Source: Oscillospiraceae bacterium (lineage in GTDB: Bacteria; Bacillota; Clostridia; Oscillospirales; Acutalibacteraceae). From it: a DNA stretch of 64,000 nucleotides. Made by a program: the position numbers and the translations under genes. This document shows, one piece after another, positions 52,319 through 60,428 of this stretch. The notes beneath the pieces are model-generated. The model ran no database searches. It saw nothing but the letters and a program-made list of their open reading frames with translations, and had not been told where the DNA came from. Numbering within the stretch: position 1 is the first letter of the stretch; each line of letters starts with the position of its first letter. The stretch covers positions 607,695-671,694 of the forward strand of contig CAJTCU010000001.1 of the NCBI GenBank assembly GCA_910574935.1, given 5' to 3'.

Positions 52319-53728
52319 TCATGCCCTATCCACAGCGCAGCTCCATATCTGGACGCCGCTGTCCATCTTTTTCTCCCCCCGCACGTAGTAGGCAATGGCC
52401 AGGGCCATCACGCAGTCGTCGTGGGCCCCTGTCTGGGCCTCTGGCCGGCCCCGGCTGTTGCGCACAAAGGTTAGCAGCTCCCCCAGGGTATCTGGGTCGT
52501 ACAGCCAGTCTGGGTGCTCCCGTACCACCTCCACCAGCCCAGCCAAAATTACGGGCCGGGTGCTCTGTGTGGTCCGAAAACCATAGCTGGGCCGGAACTG
52601 GCCGTCTGTCCTCATGTACTGGCACGGGTACCCCAATCCCTCCAGCTCCCGCAGGGGATAACCAGAAAAGTTCGATTCCACTGCCGTCAGGGCCCAGTTG
52701 TACCATCTGCCCAGGCAATACACCTGCCTGGCGTATAGGTCCTCGTCCATGCGCCCCCGCAGGGTGCACGCCTGCCGGCCTGTCTCCCTGCACACCACCT
52801 GGGCCACAAAATAGTCCGAGCCCTCTCCCGCGGTGTCGCCGCCAATCACATAGGACGCCCCAGGCTCTGGCTTCTGATATACAGAGATAAAGCCCCCCGG
52901 CCCCTCTGCAAACCGGATGCTCTCCTGCCTGAGAACCACCCGGCCCAACTCCTGGGAATAGACTGTCTCAAAAATAAAGTCTCCCCGGGCCAGAGGGGGG
53001 GCCGACTGACGCAGCCTTTCAGAAATCTTTCCCGCGTCAAAAAAGCAGCGGCCCATTACGCCCCACTCGCCCAGACAGTACACCTGGTAAAAATAGGGGT
53101 CGCTGTCCCGGTAGCTCTCTAGCGTGCGGATATAGTCTGGGTCCAGAAAGCGGTTATCCCGGTAAGTGGTTTTCAGCACCAGAGCCCGGAGGTCCTTTTG
53201 GTCAAAAAATCGCCTTTTTAACCAATGGAGGTTGGACACTGGGTTAAAGCTCAAGGTCATTTGCTTGGGTCCCCCCAGTCCCCGCAGGCGCAGGTCCAGG
53301 TGATTAAACTGCTCCTGGGTTACCTCCGAAGCCTCTTCCACCCACACGTCCGTCAGCTCTCCCTTGGGGAAGGTCACGGACTTCAGCTTTTCCGGGTCGT
53401 CCAGGCCCTTAAAGATGGCTGTGTTGCCGTTTTTGCAGACGATACGCAGGTCTCCGCCTGTGTACTTAAAGAGCCCCTCCACCCCCCAGGCAGACATAAG
53501 CTGCCGCAGCAGGGCATAGGTGGAGTCCCGGTTGCTTACCGCGGTGGCCCGCACCACCAGCAGGTTGCACAGCGGGCTTTCCATCAGCCGGACCAAAAGC
53601 CGCTGTGCGGCGAAAAAGCTTTTTCCGCTGCCTGCGCCGCCCATCAGCACAATGTACCTGTGCTCCCGGTCCCGCAGCAAAGGCCGGTAGACGGGGTTAA
53701 AGGCCCTGGTGGGAATCACCACCCTCAT
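52319..53728 (-). CDS. Phage terminase large subunit (PBSX family)
   Basis: 469 residues. ATPase with Walker A MGGAGSGKSFFAAQ and Walker B LTDVWVEEASEV; nuclease acidic residues in GGDTAGEGSDYF, VESNFSG and HDDCVMALAI. Packages DNA into phage heads. Overlaps the small subunit by 4 bases. No portal, protease or capsid gene follows; the next gene on this strand is the holin 120 bases on. Confidence 0.93.
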   Translation of the reverse strand: MRVVIPTRAFNPVYRPLLRDREHRYIVLMGGAGSGKSFFAAQRLLVRLMESPLCNLLVVRATAVSNRDSTYALLRQLMSAWGVEGLFKYTGGDLRIVCKNGNTAIFKGLDDPEKLKSVTFPKGELTDVWVEEASEVTQEQFNHLDLRLRGLGGPKQMTLSFNPVSNLHWLKRRFFDQKDLRALVLKTTYRDNRFLDPDYIRTLESYRDSDPYFYQVYCLGEWGVMGRCFFDAGKISERLRQSAPPLARGDFIFETVYSQELGRVVLRQESIRFAEGPGGFISVYQKPEPGASYVIGGDTAGEGSDYFVAQVVCRETGRQACTLRGRMDEDLYARQVYCLGRWYNWALTAVESNFSGYPLRELEGLGYPCQYMRTDGQFRPSYGFRTTQSTRPVILAGLVEVVREHPDWLYDPDTLGELLTFVRNSRGRPEAQTGAHDDCVMALAIAYYVRGEKKMDSGVQIWSCAVDRA

Positions 53729-54087
53729 GGGCGGTCCTCCACAATGCTGACAGCAATCTCTTCCGCCTGGGCCGTCCCCGCCTTCTCGCTGTAGCCAAAG
53801 CCGTTTTGCAGGATGAACTTCGCCACCCCCGAAAGGTCCTTTTTATATGCAGACTGCACGTTGGCCTCTTCCACCCGGGTCATCGCCCTGCGCAGCACCG
53901 CGGCCGTTTTTCCGCTGCCCGCGGAAAGCCGTTCCAGCTCCCGGCGGCTTTCCAGCCCCAGAGCCAGGGCTAGCCCAGGCAGAGAGGGGTGCCGCCCCTT
54001 TTCCCGGCAGGTCTCAAAGTACTGCTCCGCCTGCTGCCGGCAGCTTTCCAGCCCCAGGCGTTTCGTGCCTTTTGTCAATACGCTCAT
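53725..54087 (-). CDS. Terminase small subunit-like protein
   Basis: 120 residues, helical: QQAEQYFETCREKGRHPSLP, GLALALGLESRRELERL (HTH-like) and VAKFILQNGFGYSEKAGTAQ, the pattern of terminase small subunits in Clostridia prophages. Coupled to the large subunit. Confidence 0.8.
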   Translation of the reverse strand: MSVLTKGTKRLGLESCRQQAEQYFETCREKGRHPSLPGLALALGLESRRELERLSAGSGKTAAVLRRAMTRVEEANVQSAYKKDLSGVAKFILQNGFGYSEKAGTAQAEEIAVSIVEDRP

Positions 54088-54102
54088 CTCCTTTTCCAGT
54101 CT

Positions 54103-54345
54103 CTAAACTGCCTGTCCCCTGGTCCCAGCCCGTCGGGCAAAGGTCTGGTAATTACAGCGCTGTTCCAAATACATGGTGTAGAGCATGCTGTTTTCCTGCC
54201 TCCACACCATATCATCCTCTGGCGAGGCAGGGCCTGTCTCCCGGCGCAGCCGCAGCCTTTCCTGTATCCGATCCCGTTCCTTGGCGGCGTCTCGGGCCAT
54301 TTTCCCATAGTCAAAGGTAGCCCAATACTCCCTGTTCCGCTCCAT
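54103..54345 (-). CDS. Small phage-module protein
   Basis: 80 residues from ATG 54345: MERNREYWATFDYGKMARDA, strongly charged middle (KERDRIQERLRLRRETGPAS), then MVWRQENSMLYTMYLEQRCN. Same strand and 15 bases before the terminase genes. Unknown function. Confidence 0.6.
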   Translation of the reverse strand: MERNREYWATFDYGKMARDAAKERDRIQERLRLRRETGPASPEDDMVWRQENSMLYTMYLEQRCNYQTFARRAGTRGQAV

Positions 54346-54390
54346 CCTTTTGCACGCTCCTTTTTCCACAAAAAGCCGCTGCCACAGGTT

Positions 54391-54408
54391 TTATAGTTAA
54401 CGCGGTTC
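54391..54408 (+). repeat. Dispersed 18-bp repeat
   Basis: TTATAGTTAACGCGGTTC, second copy at 47586. Lies at the outer boundary of the phage-derived module. Confidence 0.5.
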
Positions 54409-54481
54409 AAAAGATCCATTCCATTTGGTCTGAACCGGGCGGCTTCGCTGCCCCGCTTAACAATCGGTAGATACTGATTGT

Positions 54482-54647
54482 TAGAGCTGGTTTGAAACAT
54501 CTAAAACGCCGTATTTTTGCCCATAAGCGGCCATCTTCCACGTCAAAAATCCTCGTCAACCGGCCGGTTGACTTGCGGTTTTTTCCTGGGAACGGACCGC
54601 TTCTGACCCAAAATTCCTCATTCCCTCTATGTTTCAACAAGCCCTAA
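54482..54647. mobile_element. MITE-like element, divergent copy
   Basis: Ends TAGAGCTGGTTTGAAA and TTTCAACAAGCCCTAA; inside, CTCGTCAACCGGCCGG and GACGAGGATTTT-type sequences correspond to the 32063 copy. About 166 bp. Confidence 0.6.
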
Positions 54648-54704
54648 GCGCGTTTACTATCATTTTTCTTGTAGAAGCGCGTTTTGCCTTTTTTTATTTG
54701 TGGA

Positions 54705-54806
54705 GTTGTCATTTCGCCAACCCTGTTTTCATTATAACGGCGTATTGACATTTTGTCAAGGCTTTTTGTAAATTTATTGACATTTCGCCTGGAAACGAGG
54801 TATAAT
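54705..54806 (+). promoter_or_regulatory. Promoter with three operator-like repeats
   Basis: GTTGTCATTTCGCCAAC (54705-54721), TTGACATTTTGTCAA (54745-54759) and TTGACATTTCGCC (54777-54789) share the core TTGnCATTT. The last overlaps the -35 box TTGACA of a promoter with TATAAT at 54801-54806 (18-base spacing). Likely binding sites of the S24 repressor encoded downstream. A short hairpin (AAGGGCT/AGCCCTT) follows at 54818-54838. Confidence 0.55.
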
Positions 54807-55050
54807 ATAAACTAGAAAAAAGGGCTGGAAAAGCCCTTCGTTTCCTTAACCTTAAAGTATTTTCTATTCCCACCTGGCCCTATGGCTTTGTGGCAGGCTC
54901 TGGCCGGTGGGAATCAGAAAAAGCCGGAGTAAATGTTTTTAAACAGCAAGCGTTGGTTTATAACGAGTTCTGTGGGGTTGCTGTATGCCACGAGCACAAC
55001 CAACCAAGGCGGCCAAGACCGACGCCCCACAGCCAAAAGGAGGTGCTGGC

Positions 55051-55779
55051 ATGAGTTTTCCTGAAAAACTGAAAGAAGCCCGGGTGGCTGCCGGGCTGAC
55101 CCAAAACCAAATGGCCCGGCAGCTGGGGGTGGACAGCACCACGTACTCTGGCTATGAAACCGGCCGCCGCCAGCCGGATGTGAACAAGCTCCGGCAGCTG
55201 GCCAAAACCCTGGGGGTCACCGGGGACCAGCTTTTGGAGCTAAGCGCTGAAAACGCCGCCACGCCTCAGGAGCTGCGGCAAGTGCACAAATACCGCATGC
55301 TGGACCTGCACGGCCGGGAGCTGGTGGACCTTGTTTTAGAAAAGGAATATGCCCGTATGACCCAGAGTGCCCCTGGTCCTGCCGTCGAGCGGGAAAGCCG
55401 AGGCCGGGTCACGTATATAAATTGTTATGACCTGGCTGTTAGCGCCGGCCCGGGCGAACCTTGGGCCGGGACAGCCTACAAGACCCGGCTGGAGGTTCCC
55501 GGCGGGCTGGTGCCAGAACAGGCCCACTTTTGCGTGCGGGTCAACGGCAATAGTATGGAACCGGCTTACCGGGACGGGGACATTGTGTTTGTAGAGCGGG
55601 TGGAGGGCAGCGTAAAGCTGGGAGAAATCGGTATCTTTTACCTAAATGGCGACGGTTACATCAAGCGCCTGGGAAAAGGGGAACTCCTTTCTCTGAACCC
55701 GGAGTACGAGCCCATCCCTCTTCACGATTTCGACACCCTGCGCTGCCAGGGCCGGGTGCTGGGCAAACTGGCAAACTAA
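55051..55779 (+). CDS. XRE/S24 self-cleaving repressor
   Basis: 242 residues from ATG 55051 after AAAGGAGG. N-terminal helix-turn-helix (AAGLTQNQMARQLGVDSTTY, SGYETGRRQPDVNKL), then a LexA-like S24 peptidase domain: cleavage Ala-Gly in AVSAGPG, Ser in VNGNSMEPAYRDGD and Lys in GYIKRLGKG. Such repressors keep prophages silent and are inactivated by RecA on DNA damage. Its neighbourhood suggests it controls the terminase-lysis module or itself. Confidence 0.9.
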   Translation: MSFPEKLKEARVAAGLTQNQMARQLGVDSTTYSGYETGRRQPDVNKLRQLAKTLGVTGDQLLELSAENAATPQELRQVHKYRMLDLHGRELVDLVLEKEYARMTQSAPGPAVERESRGRVTYINCYDLAVSAGPGEPWAGTAYKTRLEVPGGLVPEQAHFCVRVNGNSMEPAYRDGDIVFVERVEGSVKLGEIGIFYLNGDGYIKRLGKGELLSLNPEYEPIPLHDFDTLRCQGRVLGKLAN

Positions 55780-55789
55780 GGTAATTCGG

Positions 55790-56365
55790 ATGAAACCCAT
55801 TCAGTATAGAAAAATAGGACGGGAAGAGGTCTCTCTGGCCCTTTTCTCCCATTTCCAGCGTTTCCAGCAGGTAAAGCGCTGCTGGCGAAAGGTGGAGGGG
55901 CAGTGGGTGCTAAAAGACATTGCTTTTACCGAGGACTGGGAGGAGGCGGACTATCAGCGGCTCTGCGCCCAGTTAAAGCGGACTTTGGAAAAGGGCGGCT
56001 GCCTTTGGGGCGCCTTTTCCGGGGCGCGGCTAAAGGGCTTTGCCAGCGTAGAAGGTTCCCTAATCGGCAGCGGCAGCCAGTACGCTGTTTTAGCCGAGCT
56101 GTATGTGTCCCAAGACTTCCGGCGGCATGGGCTGGGCCAGCGGCTTTTTTTCCTGGCGGCCCAGTCCGCGCGGGAACTGGGCGCGCAAAAGCTGTACATT
56201 TCCGCCATGTCGGCAGAAGAGTCCCAGGCCTTTTACCAGAGCATGGGGTGCCGGGAGGCAGAGGAGTACGACCCCCGCCATGTGGAGCTGGAGCCCTGCG
56301 ACTGCCAGATGGAGTACCCGCTTTTTCCGGCCTCTGATCATGGGATGGGGATAGAAATTTCTTGA
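55790..56365 (+). CDS. GNAT-family acetyltransferase
   Basis: 191 residues, 10 bases after the repressor gene, so probably co-transcribed. Acetyl-CoA motif LYVSQDFRRHGLGQRLFFLA and the C-terminal AFYQSMGCREAEEYDPRHVE. Substrate unknown. Its place in the repressor operon hints at damage-inducible expression. Confidence 0.85.
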   Translation: MKPIQYRKIGREEVSLALFSHFQRFQQVKRCWRKVEGQWVLKDIAFTEDWEEADYQRLCAQLKRTLEKGGCLWGAFSGARLKGFASVEGSLIGSGSQYAVLAELYVSQDFRRHGLGQRLFFLAAQSARELGAQKLYISAMSAEESQAFYQSMGCREAEEYDPRHVELEPCDCQMEYPLFPASDHGMGIEIS

Positions 56366-56520
56366 TTCGCGCCCCTTCTACTGCGAAAAAGCAATAAGGC
56401 CAAAAATCATCACAGTGGAAAAGCCCATTTTCCTTGCACTTCAATCCAAAAAATGTTATGATATATCCATATTTTTGACTATACCTGCCAAATTCCCGTT
56501 TCTGGAAAGGAGCTTCGTAT

Positions 56521-57930
56521 ATGAAACGCCTGCCGGCCTGTCTTTTGCTGATTCTCGCGCTGCTCTGGCCTTTTCCCGCCGGAGCCCGGGGTTCGGCAGC
56601 TTTCACGGTTCAGGCTGTCAGCGGTCTGGACGGCGGCGTGGAGCTTCAAATTCACTATGACGGCAGCCTAGGGAAAATCGGTGCGCTCTCTGTAAACGCC
56701 GGTTTCGACCCCGGGCGCTTTTCTTTTTTGGAGGCTGAATCCACCTCTGGGATTTCCTCCAGTGGTGTGGACAATGGCCAGGTAAACTGGGTCTGCACCA
56801 TGAGCCCGGGCCTGGGTCCCGGACGGGTGGTTACCCTCCGCTTTCAGCTATCAGAGGATGCTGGCGCTGGGACGGCGGCGTTCCGCCTGCGGGTCACCGA
56901 GATCCTGTCTTCCGGGGCAGAGGACCTGGGGAATACGGTTCTGGACCAGACGGTCAACGTCCAGGTGGAGGCTCCTCCCGCCCCAGAGCTCTCCGTTTTG
57001 GTTCCCTCCACTGGAGACCTGGAGCCCGCTTTCTCTCCTCAAGTCACCCACTACCGCCTGACCGTGCCCTTCAGCGTCAGCAGCCTGTCTTTCGAAACTG
57101 CCGCCAGCCCAGAGGCTACGGTACGGGTTAACCGAAAGAATTTAGGCGCGGGCGGCAGTTACACCGACTTTCTGGTAACTGTCAGCGTGGGCAGCCAAAA
57201 AACGGTGTATACTGTCACAGCTTACCGCCAACCCAAACCCTCAGCCCCTCCCTCACCCACACCTACGCCAAAGCCTACTAGCACACCCAAGCCTACCGCC
57301 ACGCCCAAGCCCACCAACACACCCAAGCCCACCAACACACCCAAGCCCACCAACACACCCAAGCCCACCAGCACGCCCAAGCCCACCAACACACCCAAGC
57401 CCACCAAAACACCCAAGCCCACTAACACGCCCAAGCCCACTAACACGCCCAAGCCCACCAACACGCCCAAGCCCACTAACACGCCCAAGCCCACCAGCAC
57501 GCCCAAGCCCACCAACACGCCCAAGCCCACTAACACGCCGAAACCCACCTCCACCCCCAGACCATCTAAGTCCCCAAAACCAACCGCTACTCCAAAGCCC
57601 TCTCCGCCGACCGTTCTATCCCTAGCTACCGGGCCAGGAAGTACACCCGGGCCGCGCTCTGGGGTGATTCTCATGGAAAACAGCGCCCAGTCTTGGGAAA
57701 GCTCTCTATGGATGCTGGTCATAATGGTAGTTTTTCTGGCCCTCTTTCCGGTGGTTTCTGGCCTTAAGAACCGCTTTCTCCCGGTTCGTAAAGTCCCGGT
57801 CCCAGCGCCAGACCAGGACAAAAAGTCGGCTTTCCGCGCCACGGTCCGGCTCCGGCGGCCGCCATCCAAAGTGAGCCGCCCCCAGCGACTTCCCCCTAGG
57901 CGTACCAGGCGGCGGGGGAGAAGATCCTAA
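56521..57930 (+). CDS. Secreted, membrane-anchored surface protein with cohesin-like and cadherin-like domains
   Basis: 469 residues. Signal peptide ([19 protein letters not shown]), a cohesin/CBM-like beta domain (residues about 25-150: [39 protein letters not shown]), a cadherin-like beta-sandwich (about 158-240: [18 protein letters not shown]), a KPTxTP tandem repeat spacer (251-346) and near the end one membrane helix ([20 protein letters not shown]) with a basic tail. The repeat would span the wall and present the two domains outside. Binding partner unknown; a cohesin could hold a dockerin protein. Confidence 0.85.
   Translation: MKRLPACLLLILALLWPFPAGARGSAAFTVQAVSGLDGGVELQIHYDGSLGKIGALSVNAGFDPGRFSFLEAESTSGISSSGVDNGQVNWVCTMSPGLGPGRVVTLRFQLSEDAGAGTAAFRLRVTEILSSGAEDLGNTVLDQTVNVQVEAPPAPELSVLVPSTGDLEPAFSPQVTHYRLTVPFSVSSLSFETAASPEATVRVNRKNLGAGGSYTDFLVTVSVGSQKTVYTVTAYRQPKPSAPPSPTPTPKPTSTPKPTATPKPTNTPKPTNTPKPTNTPKPTSTPKPTNTPKPTKTPKPTNTPKPTNTPKPTNTPKPTNTPKPTSTPKPTNTPKPTNTPKPTSTPRPSKSPKPTATPKPSPPTVLSLATGPGSTPGPRSGVILMENSAQSWESSLWMLVIMVVFLALFPVVSGLKNRFLPVRKVPVPAPDQDKKSAFRATVRLRRPPSKVSRPQRLPPRRTRRRGRRS
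57271..57558 (+). repeat. 18-bp tandem repeat, 16 units
   Basis: Sixteen consecutive copies of AAGCCCACCAACACGCCC with third-position variation, encoding KPT[NSAK]TP, then two degenerate units. Expansion/contraction in units of six residues is likely. The antisense frame gives an artefactual Val/Gly/Leu repeat. Confidence 0.95.
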
Positions 57931-57990
57931 CAAGGTAAAGCGCTCGGTTTAAACCCGCCAGCAGGAGAGTAGGGGGCCCAAAAAATCCTC

Positions 57991-58019
57991 TTGACATTCT
58001 TCCTAGAGAATGCTATGAT
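57991..58019 (+). promoter_or_regulatory. Promoter of the ABC exporter operon
   Basis: TTGACA, 17 bases, TATGAT. Confidence 0.75.
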
Positions 58020-58084
58020 AAAGTAACCGTCTATTTCAACCAGATGATAGAATCTGCCCGTCCGTGTACGTTGCGCGGAATCCG

Positions 58085-58160
58085 GCGCAGCAAAACTTTT
58101 GGCTCCCACCCCTGCCGTGTCCAGGGGGTGGCAAAGCCAGAGTTTGCTGCGCTTTTTTTG
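58085..58160 (+). terminator. Leader terminator (attenuator) before the ABC exporter
   Basis: Long stem GCGCAGCAAA...TTTGCTGCGC with inner stem CCACCCC...GGGGGTGG, then T7, between the promoter at 57991 and the start at 58218. A 40-codon frame (ATG 58043, stop about 58163; MIESARPCTLRGIRRSKTFG) spans it but lacks a ribosome site. Suggests readthrough control of the transporter. Confidence 0.7.
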
Positions 58161-58217
58161 TGAAAGAAAAGCGGGACAGCCCCTCTTTTCTACTGATCAT
58201 TGACAGAGGAAACTACT

Positions 58218-60038
58218 ATGAAAAAAAGAGAATCTAAAAACAAGAAGAAGTCCAGCATCCTGCGCTTTTACCCCTTTACCCAGGGGCTGCGGGGAAATTT
58301 TCTGCTGGCAATGTTTACGGTGGTGGTCTCCTCCGCCGCCAACTACATGACCCCCCAGGTCATCCGCGTTACGGTGGACTCGGTGATTAATAACGAGCCC
58401 TTCAGCCTTCCCGGCTTTGTAGTGGGCTGGCTGAACACCCTGGGGGGCCGGGAAATGCTGCGCCAGCACATTGTGGTGTGCGCGGCTGTGGCCCTGGCCT
58501 TTGCCCTGGTGGCGGGCCTGGCGGACCACTCCTCTCGGGTGAACCTGGCCAAGGGCTGCGAGGGCACGGTAGACCACCTGCGCAACCGGCTTTTTGACCA
58601 TATCCAGCGCTTACCCTACGCCTGGCATAATTCCCACCAGACTGGAGATATCATCCAGCGCTGCACCCAGGATGTGGAGTTAATCCGCAACTTTGTCAAC
58701 GAGCAGCTGGTCACCGTGGTGCGCACGGTGCTGGCTATTGTCATTTCCCTGTGGCTTATGTTTATGATGAACGTCCAGCTCTCTCTGGTGGTTCTGGCCT
58801 TTATCCCCCTGGTCATTGGCTTCTCCATGATCTTTTTTGTCGTTGTGGGGAAGAAGTTCCAGCAGGCCGATGAGACCGAGGGCCAGCTGACCGCCCTGAT
58901 ACAGGAGAACCTTACCGGTGTGCGGGTGGTGCGGGCCTTTGGCCGGGAACGGTACGAGATCGACCGCTTTAACAAGAAGAACGAGGAGTTTACCAATTTC
59001 TGGATCCATCTGGGCCGGGTGCTGGGCGTAGACTGGGGCGTGTGTGATTTCATCGCCGGGGTGCAGGCCCTGGTGATCACCGTGGCGGGAGTATTCTTTG
59101 TAGAGCGGGGCCTGCTGACCGAGGGCGAGTTTTTGGCCTTTACGGCCTACAACTCCATGCTGGCCTGGCCGGTGGCCAACCTGGGCCGGGTGCTAAGCGA
59201 GCTAAGCAAGACCTCCATCAGCGCCACCCGCATCTTCGACATTCTGGACGCGCAAGAAGAGGTGGAATGCCCCGCCCCCAAAACCCCGCCCATGGACCGG
59301 GACATTGTCTTTGACCATGTAAGCTTTGCCTATGGCGAAAGCGGCGAGGCGCTAAAGGATGTCAGCTTTACCATAAAGGCGGGCAGTACCTTTGGCATTC
59401 TGGGGGCCACCGGCAGCGGGAAATCCACCCTGACGTACCTTTTAGACCGGCTGTACGAGCTGCCCCAGGGCAGCGGGTCCATCACCATCGGCGGGGTGGA
59501 CGTCCGCCAGATCAAGCTTTCCCACCTGCGGGGCAACATTGGCATGGTGCTGCAAGAGCCCTTCCTGTTCTCCAAAACCTTCCGGGAGAGTATCGCCGAA
59601 GGCGCGGGCCGCAAGGACCTGGAAGCTGTGCGCCGCTATGCCCGTATGGCGGTAATCGACGAAGCCATCGAGGGTTTCGCCCAGGGGTACGAGACCCCTA
59701 TTGGCGAACGAGGGGTGACCATCTCCGGCGGACAGAAGCAGCGGGTGGCCATTGCCCGTATGCTCATGCAGGACACGCCGGTCAAGGTGTTTGACGATTC
59801 CCTCTCGGCAGTGGACATGGAGACAGACGCAAAGATACGGGCGTCCATCAAGGAGAACATCCACGGCACCACCATTTTGATTGCCCACCGGATCACCACC
59901 CTGATGAACGCGGACCAGATCCTGGTGCTGGACAAAGGCCGGGTGGCCCAGCTGGGCTCTCACCAAGAACTTGTAAAACAGGACGGCATTTACCGGAAGA
60001 TTTACGAGATGCAAGGGCTGGGTAGCCAGGCGGGTTAG
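58218..60038 (+). CDS. ABC exporter half-transporter with degenerate ATPase site
   Basis: 606 residues, MsbA/LmrA type: six-helix membrane domain (about 25-325) and nucleotide-binding domain with Walker A GATGSGKST (near 393), signature ISGGQKQR. The Walker B is VKVFDDSLSAVD: Asp replaces the catalytic Glu. This is the pattern of the degenerate subunit of heterodimeric exporters such as BmrCD. ATG 58218 with AGAGGAA upstream. Partner at 60429. Confidence 0.93.
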   Translation: MKKRESKNKKKSSILRFYPFTQGLRGNFLLAMFTVVVSSAANYMTPQVIRVTVDSVINNEPFSLPGFVVGWLNTLGGREMLRQHIVVCAAVALAFALVAGLADHSSRVNLAKGCEGTVDHLRNRLFDHIQRLPYAWHNSHQTGDIIQRCTQDVELIRNFVNEQLVTVVRTVLAIVISLWLMFMMNVQLSLVVLAFIPLVIGFSMIFFVVVGKKFQQADETEGQLTALIQENLTGVRVVRAFGRERYEIDRFNKKNEEFTNFWIHLGRVLGVDWGVCDFIAGVQALVITVAGVFFVERGLLTEGEFLAFTAYNSMLAWPVANLGRVLSELSKTSISATRIFDILDAQEEVECPAPKTPPMDRDIVFDHVSFAYGESGEALKDVSFTIKAGSTFGILGATGSGKSTLTYLLDRLYELPQGSGSITIGGVDVRQIKLSHLRGNIGMVLQEPFLFSKTFRESIAEGAGRKDLEAVRRYARMAVIDEAIEGFAQGYETPIGERGVTISGGQKQRVAIARMLMQDTPVKVFDDSLSAVDMETDAKIRASIKENIHGTTILIAHRITTLMNADQILVLDKGRVAQLGSHQELVKQDGIYRKIYEMQGLGSQAG

Positions 60039-60428
60039 GGGAGCTATGGCGGCGGGTCCGTGACCGTGGGCTTATGAGGCCTGCATAAGGGAAAAACCGG
60101 CGGGAAACCGGATGGCTTAGAGACAAGGGCGGACGCGGGAGCGTTTGTCCGAGGTCCCCCGGCGAGAGTCTCCCTACGGAAAAATGTCCTGCGCGTTTTC
60201 CTTAGAATTGTAGGGAAAGACCTTGGAGCGCTAAGGCTCCTCCGGCTTGCCGGCAGACGCTTTCCCCCAAACCCCGCCAGGCGCCTAACGCGCCGGGAGC
60301 GCGCATGTGTTTCGCCCGGGCGGCCGCTTTTGTGTTAGAATGCCGCCGGGGCGGCCTTAAATATAGTTTGGAGTAAAAGTTTTTAGGGGTGTGGGGAGAG
60401 CGTCCCCACGGACTTAGAGGAGATGGAT
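60039..60428. other. Gap between the two ABC genes
   Basis: No gene seen; GC-rich with several short inverted repeats (CCGGCGGGAAACCGG, GGCGCCTAACGCGCC). Unusually long for a heterodimer operon; no clear promoter found. GGAGTAAAAGTTTT near 60370 also occurs inverted at 36285-36299. Confidence 0.4.

Noticed and set aside
57271-57558. CRISPR array
   Set aside because: The periodic sequence is a coding tandem repeat without spacers; no other regular repeat-spacer pattern was seen in the window.
57222-57869. Val/Gly/Leu repeat protein on the minus strand
   Set aside because: Antisense translation of the KPTNTP tandem repeat.
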